The notes: generated by a model from the letters alone, not told the origin. 64,000 bases of DNA from Thermogemmatispora sp042408965 (GCA_042408965.1 JBHOQN010000124.1:52234-116233); one strand, 5' to 3'. Numbered from the stretch's first letter, positions 17,166-25,650 are shown. A program made the numbers and translations.

Positions 17166-17190
17166 AGAAGAGAAAGAGGAGCGCTGTCAA
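17161..17190 (-). promoter_or_regulatory. Strong promoter for modAB
   Basis: On the minus strand a perfect TTGACA, an 18-base spacer and TATACT, about 75 bases before the modA ATG. The following stretch to the mgtE stop (17191-17370) holds GAGC-type simple repeats and no gene. Confidence 0.7.
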
Positions 17191-17370
17191 GCCGGCCGGG
17201 GCCGGAGACGCGCTCCCCGGCCCTTGCAAGCCACGTGCAGTCGAGAGGAGAGCGCGCCTGGCGGAGCGAGGGAGCGAGCGAGGTGCCCCTCGCCCGCTGT
17301 CTTGCTCGCTACCAGGCTGTGCGCTCCCGTTGGTGGCTGCTGTTCTGTGGCCGTCACGCTGGCGCGCAGC

Positions 17371-19356
17371 TCAGCCGACGTAGAGGGGTCCTGTGAGCAG
17401 GGGCAGAGTGATGCCCAGGAAGATCACTACGCTCAGGACGGCGATGATCGGGTCAAGGAGAGGCGCATGCAGCAGGCTTCCACGCAGGCGCAGACGATAG
17501 AAGAGAGTTGGCAGGAGCAGGCCGAGGATGGCCGCCAGCAACAGGGTCAGTCCCAGACCCAGGCCAACGGCCAGCCCCAGCAGCAGCGAATGAAAGAGCG
17601 CCCATGTCAGCAGAGAGACGCTGATGCTGGACAGCACGCCGCCGGCGGTGCCGAGCTGCAATTCGCGGAAGAAGCCGCGCCAGAAGTCGCGGCCGCGCGT
17701 CGAGCGCAACTGCCAACCAGCCACGCCCAGGGCCTGCGATCCGATACTGCCGCTGGTGAGGAGCAGCAGTGGTAGCAGGCAGACGACGCCGGTGAGGGCT
17801 GTTGGCGAGCGCAAGGCCCGCAGGAGGGAGGCGGCGTGCGTCAGGTTGCCGGGCTGGTGCAGGGCCGGACCCAGGAGGGCGTTGAGCAGGAGGGCCAGCA
17901 CGAAGCCAGCGGCCACGTTGACCGCCAGCCAGGTGATGCGGCTGAGCACAGCGCGCCAGGAGACCTGCTCCTCCTCGTCTTTGAACTCTTCGACACTGGT
18001 ACCAGCGATCTCCGAGAGGTCCTCGGCCTGCTCCTCATGGATGACGTCGATGACATCGTCCACGGTGATCAGACCGACGAGGCGGCCCTCCTCATCGAGG
18101 ACGGGGATGGCCAGCAGGTCGTAGCGTGAGATCAGGCGGGCAACCTCCTCCTGGTCAGTATCGGTATGCACATGGATGACATCGGGATTGAGCAGGTCGC
18201 GCAGGCGAGCCTGGGGATCAGCCGTGACCAGGCTGCGCAGGGAGACAACGCCGACGAGACGCTGCTCCTCGTCCACGACGTAGAGGTAATAGATGGTCTC
18301 CAGGTGGTCGGCGTGGGTACGCAGGTAGGCCAGGGTCTCCTCGACACTGAACTCCTGCGGCAGGCCGAGCACGCGCGTGGTCATCAGGCCGCCGGCGGTG
18401 CGGCTATCGTAGTGCAGGAGGTCGCGCACCTGGCGGCTCTCCTCGGCTGGCAGGAGGCCGAGGAGGCGCTCGGCCTCCTCGCGCGGCAGTTCGGCGAGGA
18501 GATCGGCCACGTCGTCGGGCGCCAGGGCGGCCAGCAGGCGCGAGGCGCGCTCGGCGTCCAGCCCGCTGAGAATCTCGGCCTGGCGCGGCAGCTCAACCTC
18601 GCTGAGGGTGTCGGCGGCGGTCTCGGTATCCAGGCGCTGCAGCACGGCGCCGGCCTCCTGGGCGTCAAGCTGCTCCAGAATGTCGGCGATGTCGGCGGGG
18701 TGCAGATCGGCCAGCCTGGTATGGCTGACACTCAACTGCACCTGCGGCACTACACCACTCGCGCCAACGCTGACGGCGGTCCCGGTCACGGCCCCGGCTC
18801 CGGCCAGCGCGGGCTCCAGTTGCTCGCTGGTGGTGGCGTTGACGACCTGAATCGGCTCGACATAATTCCAGGTGATCGTGCGATCGCTCAACCGCACGGG
18901 CAGCACGCGGCTGACCCACTCGAGGGGCGCCTGCAGGCCAAGCCGGCGCAGCAGACCGCTCAGACTGATATCGACGCCAATCAGACGCGCCGTTCCCTTG
19001 ATCTGAGCCAGCTTGAGATCGTTGACTTTGACCACACGAATGCCCTGTGTATCGACAATCTGCTTGTCCAGAATATCGCGCTTGAGCAGCAGCTCCTCCG
19101 GCTGCGGCGTGTAGGGGATGATCTGCGCCTGACGGACTTTTAGAAAAATGGGAGACTCTTCCAGATTGCGAATCTGAGACCAGGGGATGACAATCGTATT
19201 ATTTGCATTCAACGCTGGACGAACCACAAGCGCAGTTACAGATGGAAATGTCTCTCCAGGCGAAACATAGACATCATAAACGGTACCCAGGCGCCGTCCC
19301 TCGATATCCACAACGTTCTGACGCAGCAGCGTGCTCAGAAAGATCAAGGGTATCAC
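17371..19356 (-). CDS. mgtE: MgtE-family magnesium transporter with N-terminal PRC-barrel
   Basis: About 661 residues. A PRC-barrel-like N-terminus (LLRQNVVDIEGRRLGTVYDV) is followed by a second PRC-like region, the MgtE N domain of helical repeats (LHPADIADILEQLD, LLAELPREEAERLLGLLP), a CBS pair (TAGGLMTTRVLGLP, then ISRYDLLAIPVLDEEGRLVGLITVDD) and the five-helix membrane channel at the C-terminus. MgtE passes Mg2+ and closes when cytosolic Mg2+ fills the N and CBS domains. The start is uncertain: GTG at 19356 follows GAGGAAAGG at a fair distance; TTG at 19347 and GTG at 19398 are alternatives. A leader of about 640 bases precedes it. Confidence 0.92.
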   Translation of the reverse strand: MIPLIFLSTLLRQNVVDIEGRRLGTVYDVYVSPGETFPSVTALVVRPALNANNTIVIPWSQIRNLEESPIFLKVRQAQIIPYTPQPEELLLKRDILDKQIVDTQGIRVVKVNDLKLAQIKGTARLIGVDISLSGLLRRLGLQAPLEWVSRVLPVRLSDRTITWNYVEPIQVVNATTSEQLEPALAGAGAVTGTAVSVGASGVVPQVQLSVSHTRLADLHPADIADILEQLDAQEAGAVLQRLDTETAADTLSEVELPRQAEILSGLDAERASRLLAALAPDDVADLLAELPREEAERLLGLLPAEESRQVRDLLHYDSRTAGGLMTTRVLGLPQEFSVEETLAYLRTHADHLETIYYLYVVDEEQRLVGVVSLRSLVTADPQARLRDLLNPDVIHVHTDTDQEEVARLISRYDLLAIPVLDEEGRLVGLITVDDVIDVIHEEQAEDLSEIAGTSVEEFKDEEEQVSWRAVLSRITWLAVNVAAGFVLALLLNALLGPALHQPGNLTHAASLLRALRSPTALTGVVCLLPLLLLTSGSIGSQALGVAGWQLRSTRGRDFWRGFFRELQLGTAGGVLSSISVSLLTWALFHSLLLGLAVGLGLGLTLLLAAILGLLLPTLFYRLRLRGSLLHAPLLDPIIAVLSVVIFLGITLPLLTGPLYVG

Positions 19357-19394
19357 CACCTTTCCTCGTCTGCTCACTAGACACAACAGTCCAG

Positions 19395-19424
19395 CCACTT
19401 ATCCACACTGGTGTGGATAAGTGG
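19395..19424. promoter_or_regulatory. Perfect inverted pair of DnaA boxes
   Basis: CCACTTATCCACAC, two bases, then GTGTGGATAAGTGG: a perfect 14-bp inverted repeat. Each arm contains an exact consensus DnaA box (TTATCCACA at 19399-19407 and TGTGGATAA at 19412-19420). It lies within the mgtE leader, 40 bases upstream of the likely start, so it would also form a hairpin in that mRNA. Confidence 0.6.
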
Positions 19425-19690
19425 AAAACTGGTCACCGGCAGCAACAGGCGTTACAGCGACCGGGTAGGGAAGGGCGCGCGGGCACTGTGGCTCACATGG
19501 TCACCAGCGTAACGGAAGACACAGACCTTCCCTGGAGCAATCCGGTCGTCAGGTATGTTACCGGTGCGTTCAGATGCGGGAAACCCATCGTTTGCAGGGG
19601 TACCCCGAAAAGGGCACGCAGGACAGGCTGGCAGGCGGGAAGTGCTTACTCGACAGCAGCCGCATCATCGCTGATAGGTACTTGACTGCG

Positions 19691-19803
19691 CTCATCGAGT
19701 AAGGTGGTGGGATAGGGAGCTGCTCGTCAGAGCAGATCAAGAGAGCCGGCGGGCCGTAGCGTAGCGGTTGAGGCCGGGCCGGGTGGACCCCCTACTCGAT
19801 GAG
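19691..19803 (-). other. Long-range inverted repeat in the mgtE leader
   Basis: CTCATCGAGTA (19691-19701) and TACTCGATGAG (19793-19803) form a perfect 11-bp stem closing about 90 bases, which include a CTGCTC-GTCA-GAGCAG hairpin and GC-rich pairing. The stem overlaps the small ORF at 19727-19873. Together they look like a structured leader RNA. I could not match it to the Mg2+ M-box core. Confidence 0.4.
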
Positions 19804-19873
19804 GCGACGAACACTTACCCGCGAGCAGGCATGTGGTAGAGACACGCCTACTACTACCTGGGCCAGCGTCCAT
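19727..19873 (-). CDS. Possible leader peptide (48 aa) upstream of mgtE
   Basis: The ATG at 19873 follows a near-perfect ribosome site (GAAGGAGGTGAGG), which is stronger than that of most genes in the window. The encoded peptide begins MDAGPGSS, is rich in Pro, Ser, Arg and Gly, contains the run GGPPGPAS, and ends SLDLL. It lies between the promoter at 20001 and mgtE and overlaps the long-range stem. Proline-rich leader peptides control Mg2+ transporter genes in enterobacteria (mgtL). No homology is claimed; it is a candidate from position and ribosome site. Confidence 0.35.
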   Translation of the reverse strand: MDAGPGSSRRVSTTCLLAGKCSSPHRVGGPPGPASTATLRPAGSLDLL

Positions 19874-20000
19874 GTCCCTCACCTCCTTCACCCGTTGGGC
19901 CGGAGCCACCCCAGAGAGAGCACATGGCGGCAGGGCCACTGCTGACAGATCTGGAGGGTCATCGCGGTCGCGGGGATCACGAAAACATTCTTCTGCGAAG

Positions 20001-20029
20001 AGTATAGCACGTTGGCGCGGAATCGACAA
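20001..20029 (-). promoter_or_regulatory. Promoter upstream of the mgtE leader
   Basis: On the minus strand TTGTCG, a 17-base spacer and TATACT preceded by TGC. It would start a transcript near 19994 that reaches mgtE after about 640 bases. No large gene lies between. Confidence 0.6.
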
Positions 20030-20076
20030 GCCGGGCAGTATCCATAGGACCAGAGGTACAGCCGGCACGCCCTGTG

Positions 20077-21603
20077 TCACCCCCAGTGCAGCCAGAGCAG
20101 GGCGCGGTAGATCTGGATCTGCCAGATGTGCCAGGAGTGGTAGCCTTTCTCGATGTCGAGGGTGTAGCGCACATGCAGCCTTTTGAGGACCTGAGCGAAC
20201 TGCAGCGTATCGTTATAGTAGGGTTGATCCCTGGTGGCAGCCCCCAGGAAGAACTGCAGGTGCTGGCTCTGACGGTTGCTGACAATGATGTCGATAGGGC
20301 TATTGGCGCGCAGGTAGGCGGGGTTCGTACCCCAGATCTTGCCCTCAGCGCGGTAGTAACCGCCGAGGGAGATGACGAAGCCAAAGACGTCGGGATGGTG
20401 GATGGCGATGTTGGTGGCACCGAAGCCACCCATCGAGTTGCCGCCGATGGCGCGATCGGCGGGAGAGGCGATGGTGCGATAGTGGCTGTCAACATAGTGC
20501 ACGAGGTCGACGGCGACGTAGCTCTCGATGAGCTGGCGGTGGTCTCCGCTATTGCCCCACTCGCTGGTTGAGCCGCGGCGGCCGTTACCGTCAGGGAAGA
20601 CCATGATCAGCTCGGGGATCTTGCCGAGGCCGATGAGGGTGTTGGCGGCCTGATCGGCCTTGCCGCCAACGATCCAGTCGATGATCTTGCCGGGGGAGCC
20701 GTGCAGCAGATAGAGCGTGGGGTAGCGCTTCTGGCGGCCTGCGGGGGTGTTGTAGGATGGTGGCAGGTAGACCAGGAAGCTGCGGCGCTGCCCCCGCAGA
20801 GCCGGGCTGACCAGACTGTCCTGGACAACGGTGCCGCTGCTGGGCCGGCCGCTGCTGCTGCGTATGATGGGCGGTGTATGAATGCCGATATCGGGTGCGA
20901 AGATGAAGAGATCGCCGGAGCCGGCGGCCAGGACGAAGGCGGCGACGAGCAGGGCGGCGAAGGCCCACGAGGCCAGCAGGCTCAGCGGTCCGGGCCCGGA
21001 CCGCGGGCTGGCCGCTGCTGCAGTGAACGCGGGACGGCGCAGGTCCCGCAGGTCGATGCGGCCGGTGTCGGCCAGGGCGACCAGGCGCAGGCGGCGACGC
21101 AGAAGCAGCAGCAGTTGATAGACGGGATCGAGCAGGACATGGGCGAGAGCCAGGCCAACGGCACTGCCGACAAAGGCGCAGAGGAAAGCCAGGGCGCTCA
21201 GCATCAGGGAAGTATGCACGAGGGCTGCCATATTGAGCGGCTCGAGGTTGCCGCCGGGATCGCGCACAGGCTGCAGTTCGCTCTGAATGAAGCCCTGCAG
21301 GTAGGTGGCCCAGAAGAGCAGGAGGCTGGCGGGCAGGGTTCCCAGGTAGCGACGGCCGACGAAGCTGCCGCAGAGGCCGGCTCCTGCGCAGAGCAGGAGG
21401 GCACTCAGCATCTGGGCCCGCTGAGTGTCGAGGCCGAGCGAGATGATCGCCGAAGTCAGTCCATCGGCGAGGCTGGCTGTGAGAAGCACCCCACCAAGCA
21501 GGGCGACGACAAAGGCGAGCAGAGGCGGGATCAGTTGTGCGACCTGGCGTCGCCGATGGTTAGCGGGATACAGGGCTAACGGTTCTTTCACTGGTTTCTG
21601 CAT
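20077..21603 (-). CDS. Membrane-anchored esterase (antigen-85/S-formylglutathione hydrolase fold)
   Basis: 508 residues. The first 230 contain about four to five membrane helices. The rest is an alpha/beta-hydrolase of the PF00756 type on the outer face: oxyanion region LLHGSPG (299-305), nucleophile elbow GGNSMGG with S390, and a C-terminal YHSWHIW whose histidine would complete the triad. Acyl- or mycolyltransferase-type and carboxylesterase activities are both known in this family. Its start lies 44 bases inside the end of the upstream DUF2156 gene, with AGGAAGAG before the ATG, so the two are tightly coupled, which hints at a joint role in envelope lipid chemistry. Confidence 0.85.
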   Translation of the reverse strand: MQKPVKEPLALYPANHRRRQVAQLIPPLLAFVVALLGGVLLTASLADGLTSAIISLGLDTQRAQMLSALLLCAGAGLCGSFVGRRYLGTLPASLLLFWATYLQGFIQSELQPVRDPGGNLEPLNMAALVHTSLMLSALAFLCAFVGSAVGLALAHVLLDPVYQLLLLLRRRLRLVALADTGRIDLRDLRRPAFTAAAASPRSGPGPLSLLASWAFAALLVAAFVLAAGSGDLFIFAPDIGIHTPPIIRSSSGRPSSGTVVQDSLVSPALRGQRRSFLVYLPPSYNTPAGRQKRYPTLYLLHGSPGKIIDWIVGGKADQAANTLIGLGKIPELIMVFPDGNGRRGSTSEWGNSGDHRQLIESYVAVDLVHYVDSHYRTIASPADRAIGGNSMGGFGATNIAIHHPDVFGFVISLGGYYRAEGKIWGTNPAYLRANSPIDIIVSNRQSQHLQFFLGAATRDQPYYNDTLQFAQVLKRLHVRYTLDIEKGYHSWHIWQIQIYRALLWLHWG

Positions 21604-23467
21604 ACACTCTTCCTGTCAGGATTGCTGGCCCCCGTGGCTGCTGCTGATGGGCGTTGAGAATGGCCAGGGCGATCAGAGGCAGCGCCAGCGTGGTGCTGGC
21701 GACGACGTAGCGGCTCTCCCAGCGTGGCTGGAACTTCTGCTTGAAGCGGAACAGTGTGCGGTGCTCTTCGAGGATGTGCACATGCTCCAGGAGAAAGTTC
21801 GCGATGGCGCGCTGACCCGGCGAGAGCTCCTGGCGGGTATCGCAGGCGGCGATGAGACCGAGGCTCACAACCTCGGCGCCGGCGGCACGAAAGCGCTCGA
21901 TGGCTCGTACGAGCAGCAACTCCATAACGCCGTAGGGGGCATCTGGGGCGCGGCGCATCAGGTCCAGCGCCCAGCCGTGGCCGCTGCGGCCTCCGCTGAG
22001 CGGATCGTAGCGGCCGTAGATCGGCGTGAAGGAGAGAAAGGCACAGAGATGTTCCTGGCGGTCGAAGGCCAGGGCAGTCAGCAAGCGCGGCACAGGAGCG
22101 GCCTGCGGCGCGCTGGCTTCGGCCAGCTCGGCGATGCTGCGGGCGCGCGCAGCGGCGGCGGGCAGCTCGCTCAAGCGGCCCATGCTGAAGCCCACCTCGG
22201 CCTCACTGCGCGCTCCTTTCTGTCTGAGCCAGGCCCGTGAGAGGCTGCGCATCTGTGCATACAGCTCCGCCGGTGGCGCGTCCTCGTACCAGCGCACGCT
22301 GACACCTTCGCGCTCTGCTCGCCGGCTGCTCGTGCGCACGTTGGCCATGGCGGAGCCGCTGAGCGTGAAACGCTGTGGATCGACCAGGGCCTCCTCGCCG
22401 ATCTTGAAGACCAGCAGCCCGCAGGCGCGATAGATGGGCAGGGCATCAGGGTGGGCCTGATAGATCGCCACCTGCCAGCCATTCCGCTGGCAGAGATCGA
22501 GGAAGGCCTGCGTGACGCGCGGGCGAGACTCGGAACTGCAGATGGGATCGCCCGGTACAACGGCAACGTTGTTGACGAGCCGATAGGCGACGACTCCCTC
22601 GCCATCGGGAGCGAGGTAGCGCAGGTTCTGGGGATCGAGGGCGAAGAAACTCATGGTCTCCCCTCCAAAGCGCCAGGCCAGCTCGGCGGCACGTCGCTCG
22701 CTCTGTGCTCCGCGCTCCCGCTGATGAGCGATCCACCAGCGCGCGCTGACGGGTCGCAGCAGCGCCACGCCCCCCGTGAGCAGAGCGGTCCCGGCCAGCA
22801 GGGGAAGGGAGTCGAGAAACCACTGTGCGCGCCTGGTCAGGGGAAGCAGCTCCTGCACGGGCAGATTGAACATGCGGCGCAGCAGGGCGGCCAGGGTGCC
22901 AGCGGTGCCAGTTGTCGTCAGGAACTGGCCCTGGATCAGGTAGTAGCCGCCGACGCCGTAGACGAGGAGCAGGCCAGCCCCCAGGGTGAGCAGCACGAAG
23001 CCCTGGCGGGTTCGCCAGGGATCACTGGCCACGCGAAAGCAGGGCCGCGCCAGCAGGAGCAGGCCGGCAAGGGAGAGCGAGAGCACAGCCTCCTCAATAT
23101 TGAGACCTCTTACCACATGCAGGATGGCGGAGATGGGCAGCAGGACAAGGCTCAGTTGCCAGGCGCGCTCTTTGCCACGTGCGAGGCCGAGCGCCAGCAG
23201 GATCAGGAAGAAGCCAACGAGCAGGGCGCTCAGGTAGCCGGTCTGCACAAACGGCCAGAAGCCAGGCCCGAAGGGGGCCAGCGCCACGAGGGTGCTGTAG
23301 AGGTCGCGCAGCAGCTCGATGCGCCCCGGATGCAAGGGCACAAGCACAGTGAGACCATTGACGCAGCCCATGAGAGCCACGGTCAGAGCCAGCACGCCTC
23401 TGATGAGGCTCCGCAAGGACGGAGCCTGCCAGTCGCGCTGCCAGCGGAAAGGTGGCTTGCTCACCAT
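21560..23467 (-). CDS. DUF2156 (LysX/MprF C-terminal-like) membrane protein
   Basis: 635 residues from the ATG at 23467, preceded by GGAGGGGG. About seven membrane helices fill residues 20-250, then a cytosolic tandem GNAT-like DUF2156 domain: WRFGGETMSFFALDPQ, VPGDPICS, WQVAIYQ, FKIGEEALVD and the RLSELP region, ending SLGLI...F. In MprF and LysX this domain moves lysine or alanine from aminoacyl-tRNA to phosphatidylglycerol, changing surface charge. Many stand-alone homologues are uncharacterised, so the transfer substrate is inferred. It is the first gene of a two-gene operon with the esterase. Confidence 0.82.
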   Translation of the reverse strand: MVSKPPFRWQRDWQAPSLRSLIRGVLALTVALMGCVNGLTVLVPLHPGRIELLRDLYSTLVALAPFGPGFWPFVQTGYLSALLVGFFLILLALGLARGKERAWQLSLVLLPISAILHVVRGLNIEEAVLSLSLAGLLLLARPCFRVASDPWRTRQGFVLLTLGAGLLLVYGVGGYYLIQGQFLTTTGTAGTLAALLRRMFNLPVQELLPLTRRAQWFLDSLPLLAGTALLTGGVALLRPVSARWWIAHQRERGAQSERRAAELAWRFGGETMSFFALDPQNLRYLAPDGEGVVAYRLVNNVAVVPGDPICSSESRPRVTQAFLDLCQRNGWQVAIYQAHPDALPIYRACGLLVFKIGEEALVDPQRFTLSGSAMANVRTSSRRAEREGVSVRWYEDAPPAELYAQMRSLSRAWLRQKGARSEAEVGFSMGRLSELPAAAARARSIAELAEASAPQAAPVPRLLTALAFDRQEHLCAFLSFTPIYGRYDPLSGGRSGHGWALDLMRRAPDAPYGVMELLLVRAIERFRAAGAEVVSLGLIAACDTRQELSPGQRAIANFLLEHVHILEEHRTLFRFKQKFQPRWESRYVVASTTLALPLIALAILNAHQQQPRGPAILTGRVYAETSERTVSPVSR

Positions 23468-23648
23468 GGGGGCACCCCCCCTCCCACCCGTGCGCGGAAG
23501 CATGTGCGGCTATTCAGTTGTCGATGGTTTGCTCCGTGCGCCGGCGGCGAACCCGGGACGGCCTCGTCGGCTGGCGGAGTCTCCGGCGGTGACATACCCT
23601 TCTGCTTGCGGAAAGAGACAGTCCTTTCAAGAGAAATCTCCAGATCCT

Positions 23649-23678
23649 ATTATCTGTTCCTGGCCCCGCCACTGTCAA
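23649..23678 (-). promoter_or_regulatory. Promoter for the DUF2156-esterase operon
   Basis: On the minus strand TTGACA, an 18-base spacer and GATAAT. The leader to the ATG at 23467 is about 175 bases. It is the only clear signal in the 436-base divergent gap 23468-23903; I see no good promoter there for the plus-strand gene. Confidence 0.6.
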
Positions 23679-23903
23679 TCAACTCGTTCTGTTTCCTATG
23701 CCGGGTCTGACCGCAGCGGCTGGCCCGCAACGCGCTCCGCACCAGGCCCCACGGAGAGCGCGGCTGGCTGAAACTTTGGCGGCGGCTGCGGCGTGTTCTG
23801 AATCGGAGCGCCTGTGTGCCGACGGCGACATCTGACCACAACGTGCGAGAGCGCGCGCTGCATTCAATCCAGGCGCACAGGGTGTAAGAAAGCGAGCAGC
23901 ATT

Positions 23904-24584
23904 ATGGAAGATGTTCGCCAGCTTCAACCGCAACCGCAGCGAGAGCCCGGCCCTCAGCTGGAGGGCGACGTGGCGGAGACGCCATCCTCGGGAGCAACTG
24001 CAACGGAGCAGACACCGCAAACCGGCACAACGCGGCGCGAGAGGGCGGAGACGGCCAGGGCTGCAGCCACCATGGCAGCGGCCGAGCGCGCGGCGCGCCT
24101 GCCTGAACGCGGCCTGCGCTATGCGCTGATCACCGGGGTGATTATGGGTGTGCTGGTGGCCCTGCTGAACGTGGTTCTGATTCTGCTGAGCGCAGGACTC
24201 TTTCGTGAGGCGCACCAGCAGGTGGTCCACGACGCGCTGACGGTGCGCGTGGCACTGCTGCTGGCGAGTATCTTCGGGGTCTCCTGGCTGCTGGCCATTG
24301 TGGTGGCCTTCGTGGGCGGGCTGATCCTGGGGCGCATCGCAGTACGGCGCCGCCTGGGCTTCCTGGCGGGCGCTCTGGGTGGCGTGCTGTACTCCCTCAT
24401 CCTCTGGCCCATCAGCTTCATCCCTGCCTACCCTGGCAATCTGGGCGGACCGGCAACGCTTGACGCCGGCAGCCTGGTACTGGAACTGGTCTGGTGCCTG
24501 CTCTGGGGTCTGGGAGGGGCGCTGGTCTGCCTCTTCGGCGCCTGGGTGGCGTCGGCCAGACATCCGCACTACCGCGAGCGCTGA
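23904..24584 (+). CDS. Hypothetical membrane protein with disordered N-terminus
   Basis: 226 residues from the ATG at 23904 (the open frame extends upstream, but there the composition is not protein-like). The first 75 residues are Gln/Pro/Glu/Thr-rich and disordered. Four hydrophobic helices follow (about 85-110, 125-150, 155-180, 195-220), with Gly-rich membrane faces such as AFVGGLILGRIAVRRRLGFL. The layout suggests a small integral membrane protein of Chloroflexota type, perhaps a DUF4199/TIGR-like glycine-zipper fold, but I do not recognise it with confidence. It is divergent from the DUF2156 operon. Confidence 0.6.
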   Translation: MEDVRQLQPQPQREPGPQLEGDVAETPSSGATATEQTPQTGTTRRERAETARAAATMAAAERAARLPERGLRYALITGVIMGVLVALLNVVLILLSAGLFREAHQQVVHDALTVRVALLLASIFGVSWLLAIVVAFVGGLILGRIAVRRRLGFLAGALGGVLYSLILWPISFIPAYPGNLGGPATLDAGSLVLELVWCLLWGLGGALVCLFGAWVASARHPHYRER

Positions 24585-24747
24585 GCGCGGTCGAGGTGAG
24601 GTGAGATGATCAGCATCAAGGATGGTCAGGCGCTGGTCTGCATCCGGCTCAGCGGGCTGGACGAGCCGCTAAGGATGGCCTCGATACGTACAGACTGTTC
24701 TTATCGAGGAACAAGATACAAGCACAAGAGAAGGAGACACACAACAT

Positions 24748-24999
24748 ATGAATCAAGATGAGCTGGAAGGCAAGGCGAAAGAGGCCCAGGGATCGCTGAA
24801 AGAGGGCGTGGGCAAATTGACTGGCAACGAGCAGCTGCAGGCGGAGGGCGCGGCGGATAAGGCGGAGGGTAAGGCCCAGGGCCTGCTCGGCAAGGTCGGC
24901 GAGGGTCTGCATAAGGCCGCGGAGCATGTGAAAGAGGCGGCCCAGGGCGCCAGCGAGAAGGCACAGGAGGCGAAGGAGGAGCACCAGCCCCGAGCCTGA
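24748..24999 (+). CDS. CsbD-family stress protein
   Basis: 83 residues, about 45% charged and helical. It carries the CsbD pattern twice over: MNQDELEGKAKEAQGSLKE, then GKLTGNEQLQAEGAADKAEG. CsbD proteins are small, soluble, highly expressed general stress proteins (sigma-B regulated in Bacillus) of unknown mechanism. AGAAGGAGAC precedes the ATG. CTCGATA...TATCGAG (24680-24708) forms a possible hairpin in the leader. A long GC palindrome lies 60 bases after the stop. Confidence 0.88.
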   Translation: MNQDELEGKAKEAQGSLKEGVGKLTGNEQLQAEGAADKAEGKAQGLLGKVGEGLHKAAEHVKEAAQGASEKAQEAKEEHQPRA

Positions 25000-25061
25000 C
25001 CCTGACGGCGGCCACTCTGAGATTGCCTGAGCTGCCGCACCCATCCATTCCTTGAGTCCTT

Positions 25062-25099
25062 CAGGCCCGTCCCCCCCCCGCGGGGGGGGGACGGGCCTG
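25062..25099 (+). terminator. Perfect 19-bp palindrome with C9/G9 runs after csbD
   Basis: CAGGCCCGT, nine C, G, then C, nine G, ACGGGCCTG: each half is 19 bases and the two are exact reverse complements with no loop bases. As RNA it would fold with a short internal loop into a very stable stem. It is the likely terminator of csbD, although no T tract follows. Confidence 0.55.
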
Positions 25100-25204
25100 C
25101 TCTCCCCTACGGCCATACGTCGCCTCTCAGGTGCCCCAGCAGAGAGTAGCGTACTGCTCTTCCTGGCACGGGAATGCTGTGTTAACATATATTTTAGTAT
25201 ACCT

Positions 25205-25235
25205 TTGCACTCCATTCACACAACGGCCCTATACT
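25205..25235 (+). promoter_or_regulatory. Possible promoter for the cupin gene
   Basis: TTGCAC, a 19-base spacer and TATACT. The spacer is long, but the surrounding 25190-25240 is the only AT-rich patch in the 320-base gap after csbD. Confidence 0.35.
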
Positions 25236-25320
25236 CTTGAGCATATCCAACGGCTTACTCACTGGAGCCGTCGTTTTTCTGCAAAGGCAGCAAATACCTA
25301 TAGTGCGAGGAATAGAAGCC

Positions 25321-25650
25321 ATGCAAGTCATTCGCTGGTCAGCAGACACGCCACCGACCGAAGAGGGAATACGCTATCGCATGCGCGAGCAGGGTCTTGC
25401 TCCCTACACCTGGTCCAACGGTCCGGGCGACACCTACGCCGTCCACAGCCATAGCTACGATAAGGTACTCTACTGCGTCCATGGCTCAATCCGCTTCGTC
25501 CTGCCGGACTTCCACGGCCCGGAGGGGATCATCGACCTTGGCCCCGGCGATTGCATGATCCTCCCGGCCGGCACCCGCCACAGCGCCTTCGTCGGCCCGC
25601 AGGGGGTCACCTGCATGGAGGCCCAGCGCCGACCGACACGCCCATCGTAG
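25321..25650 (+). CDS. Single-domain cupin protein
   Basis: 109 residues from the ATG at 25321, preceded by GAGGAATAG; the frame is open upstream but that part lacks a ribosome site. The cupin motif 1 is seen in YAVHSHSYDKVLYCVHGSIRF, which gives the H-x-H-x(3-4)-E/D-like metal pattern, and motif 2 in LGPGDCMILPAGTRHSAFVG with its histidine. Small cupins bind a metal and can be isomerases, dioxygenases or sensors; nothing nearby points to a substrate. It is probably transcribed alone. Confidence 0.8.
   Translation: MQVIRWSADTPPTEEGIRYRMREQGLAPYTWSNGPGDTYAVHSHSYDKVLYCVHGSIRFVLPDFHGPEGIIDLGPGDCMILPAGTRHSAFVGPQGVTCMEAQRRPTRPS

Noticed and set aside
19691..19803. A tRNA or 6S-like RNA gene
   Set aside because: No T-loop TTC-x-A-x-TCC pattern or cloverleaf; it is better explained as a leader stem.
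19430..19990. M-box Mg2+ riboswitch in the mgtE leader
   Set aside because: AGGTGAGG...ATGGA...CGCTGG bears a faint likeness to the M-box core, but the following conserved blocks are missing and the match coincides with a ribosome site.
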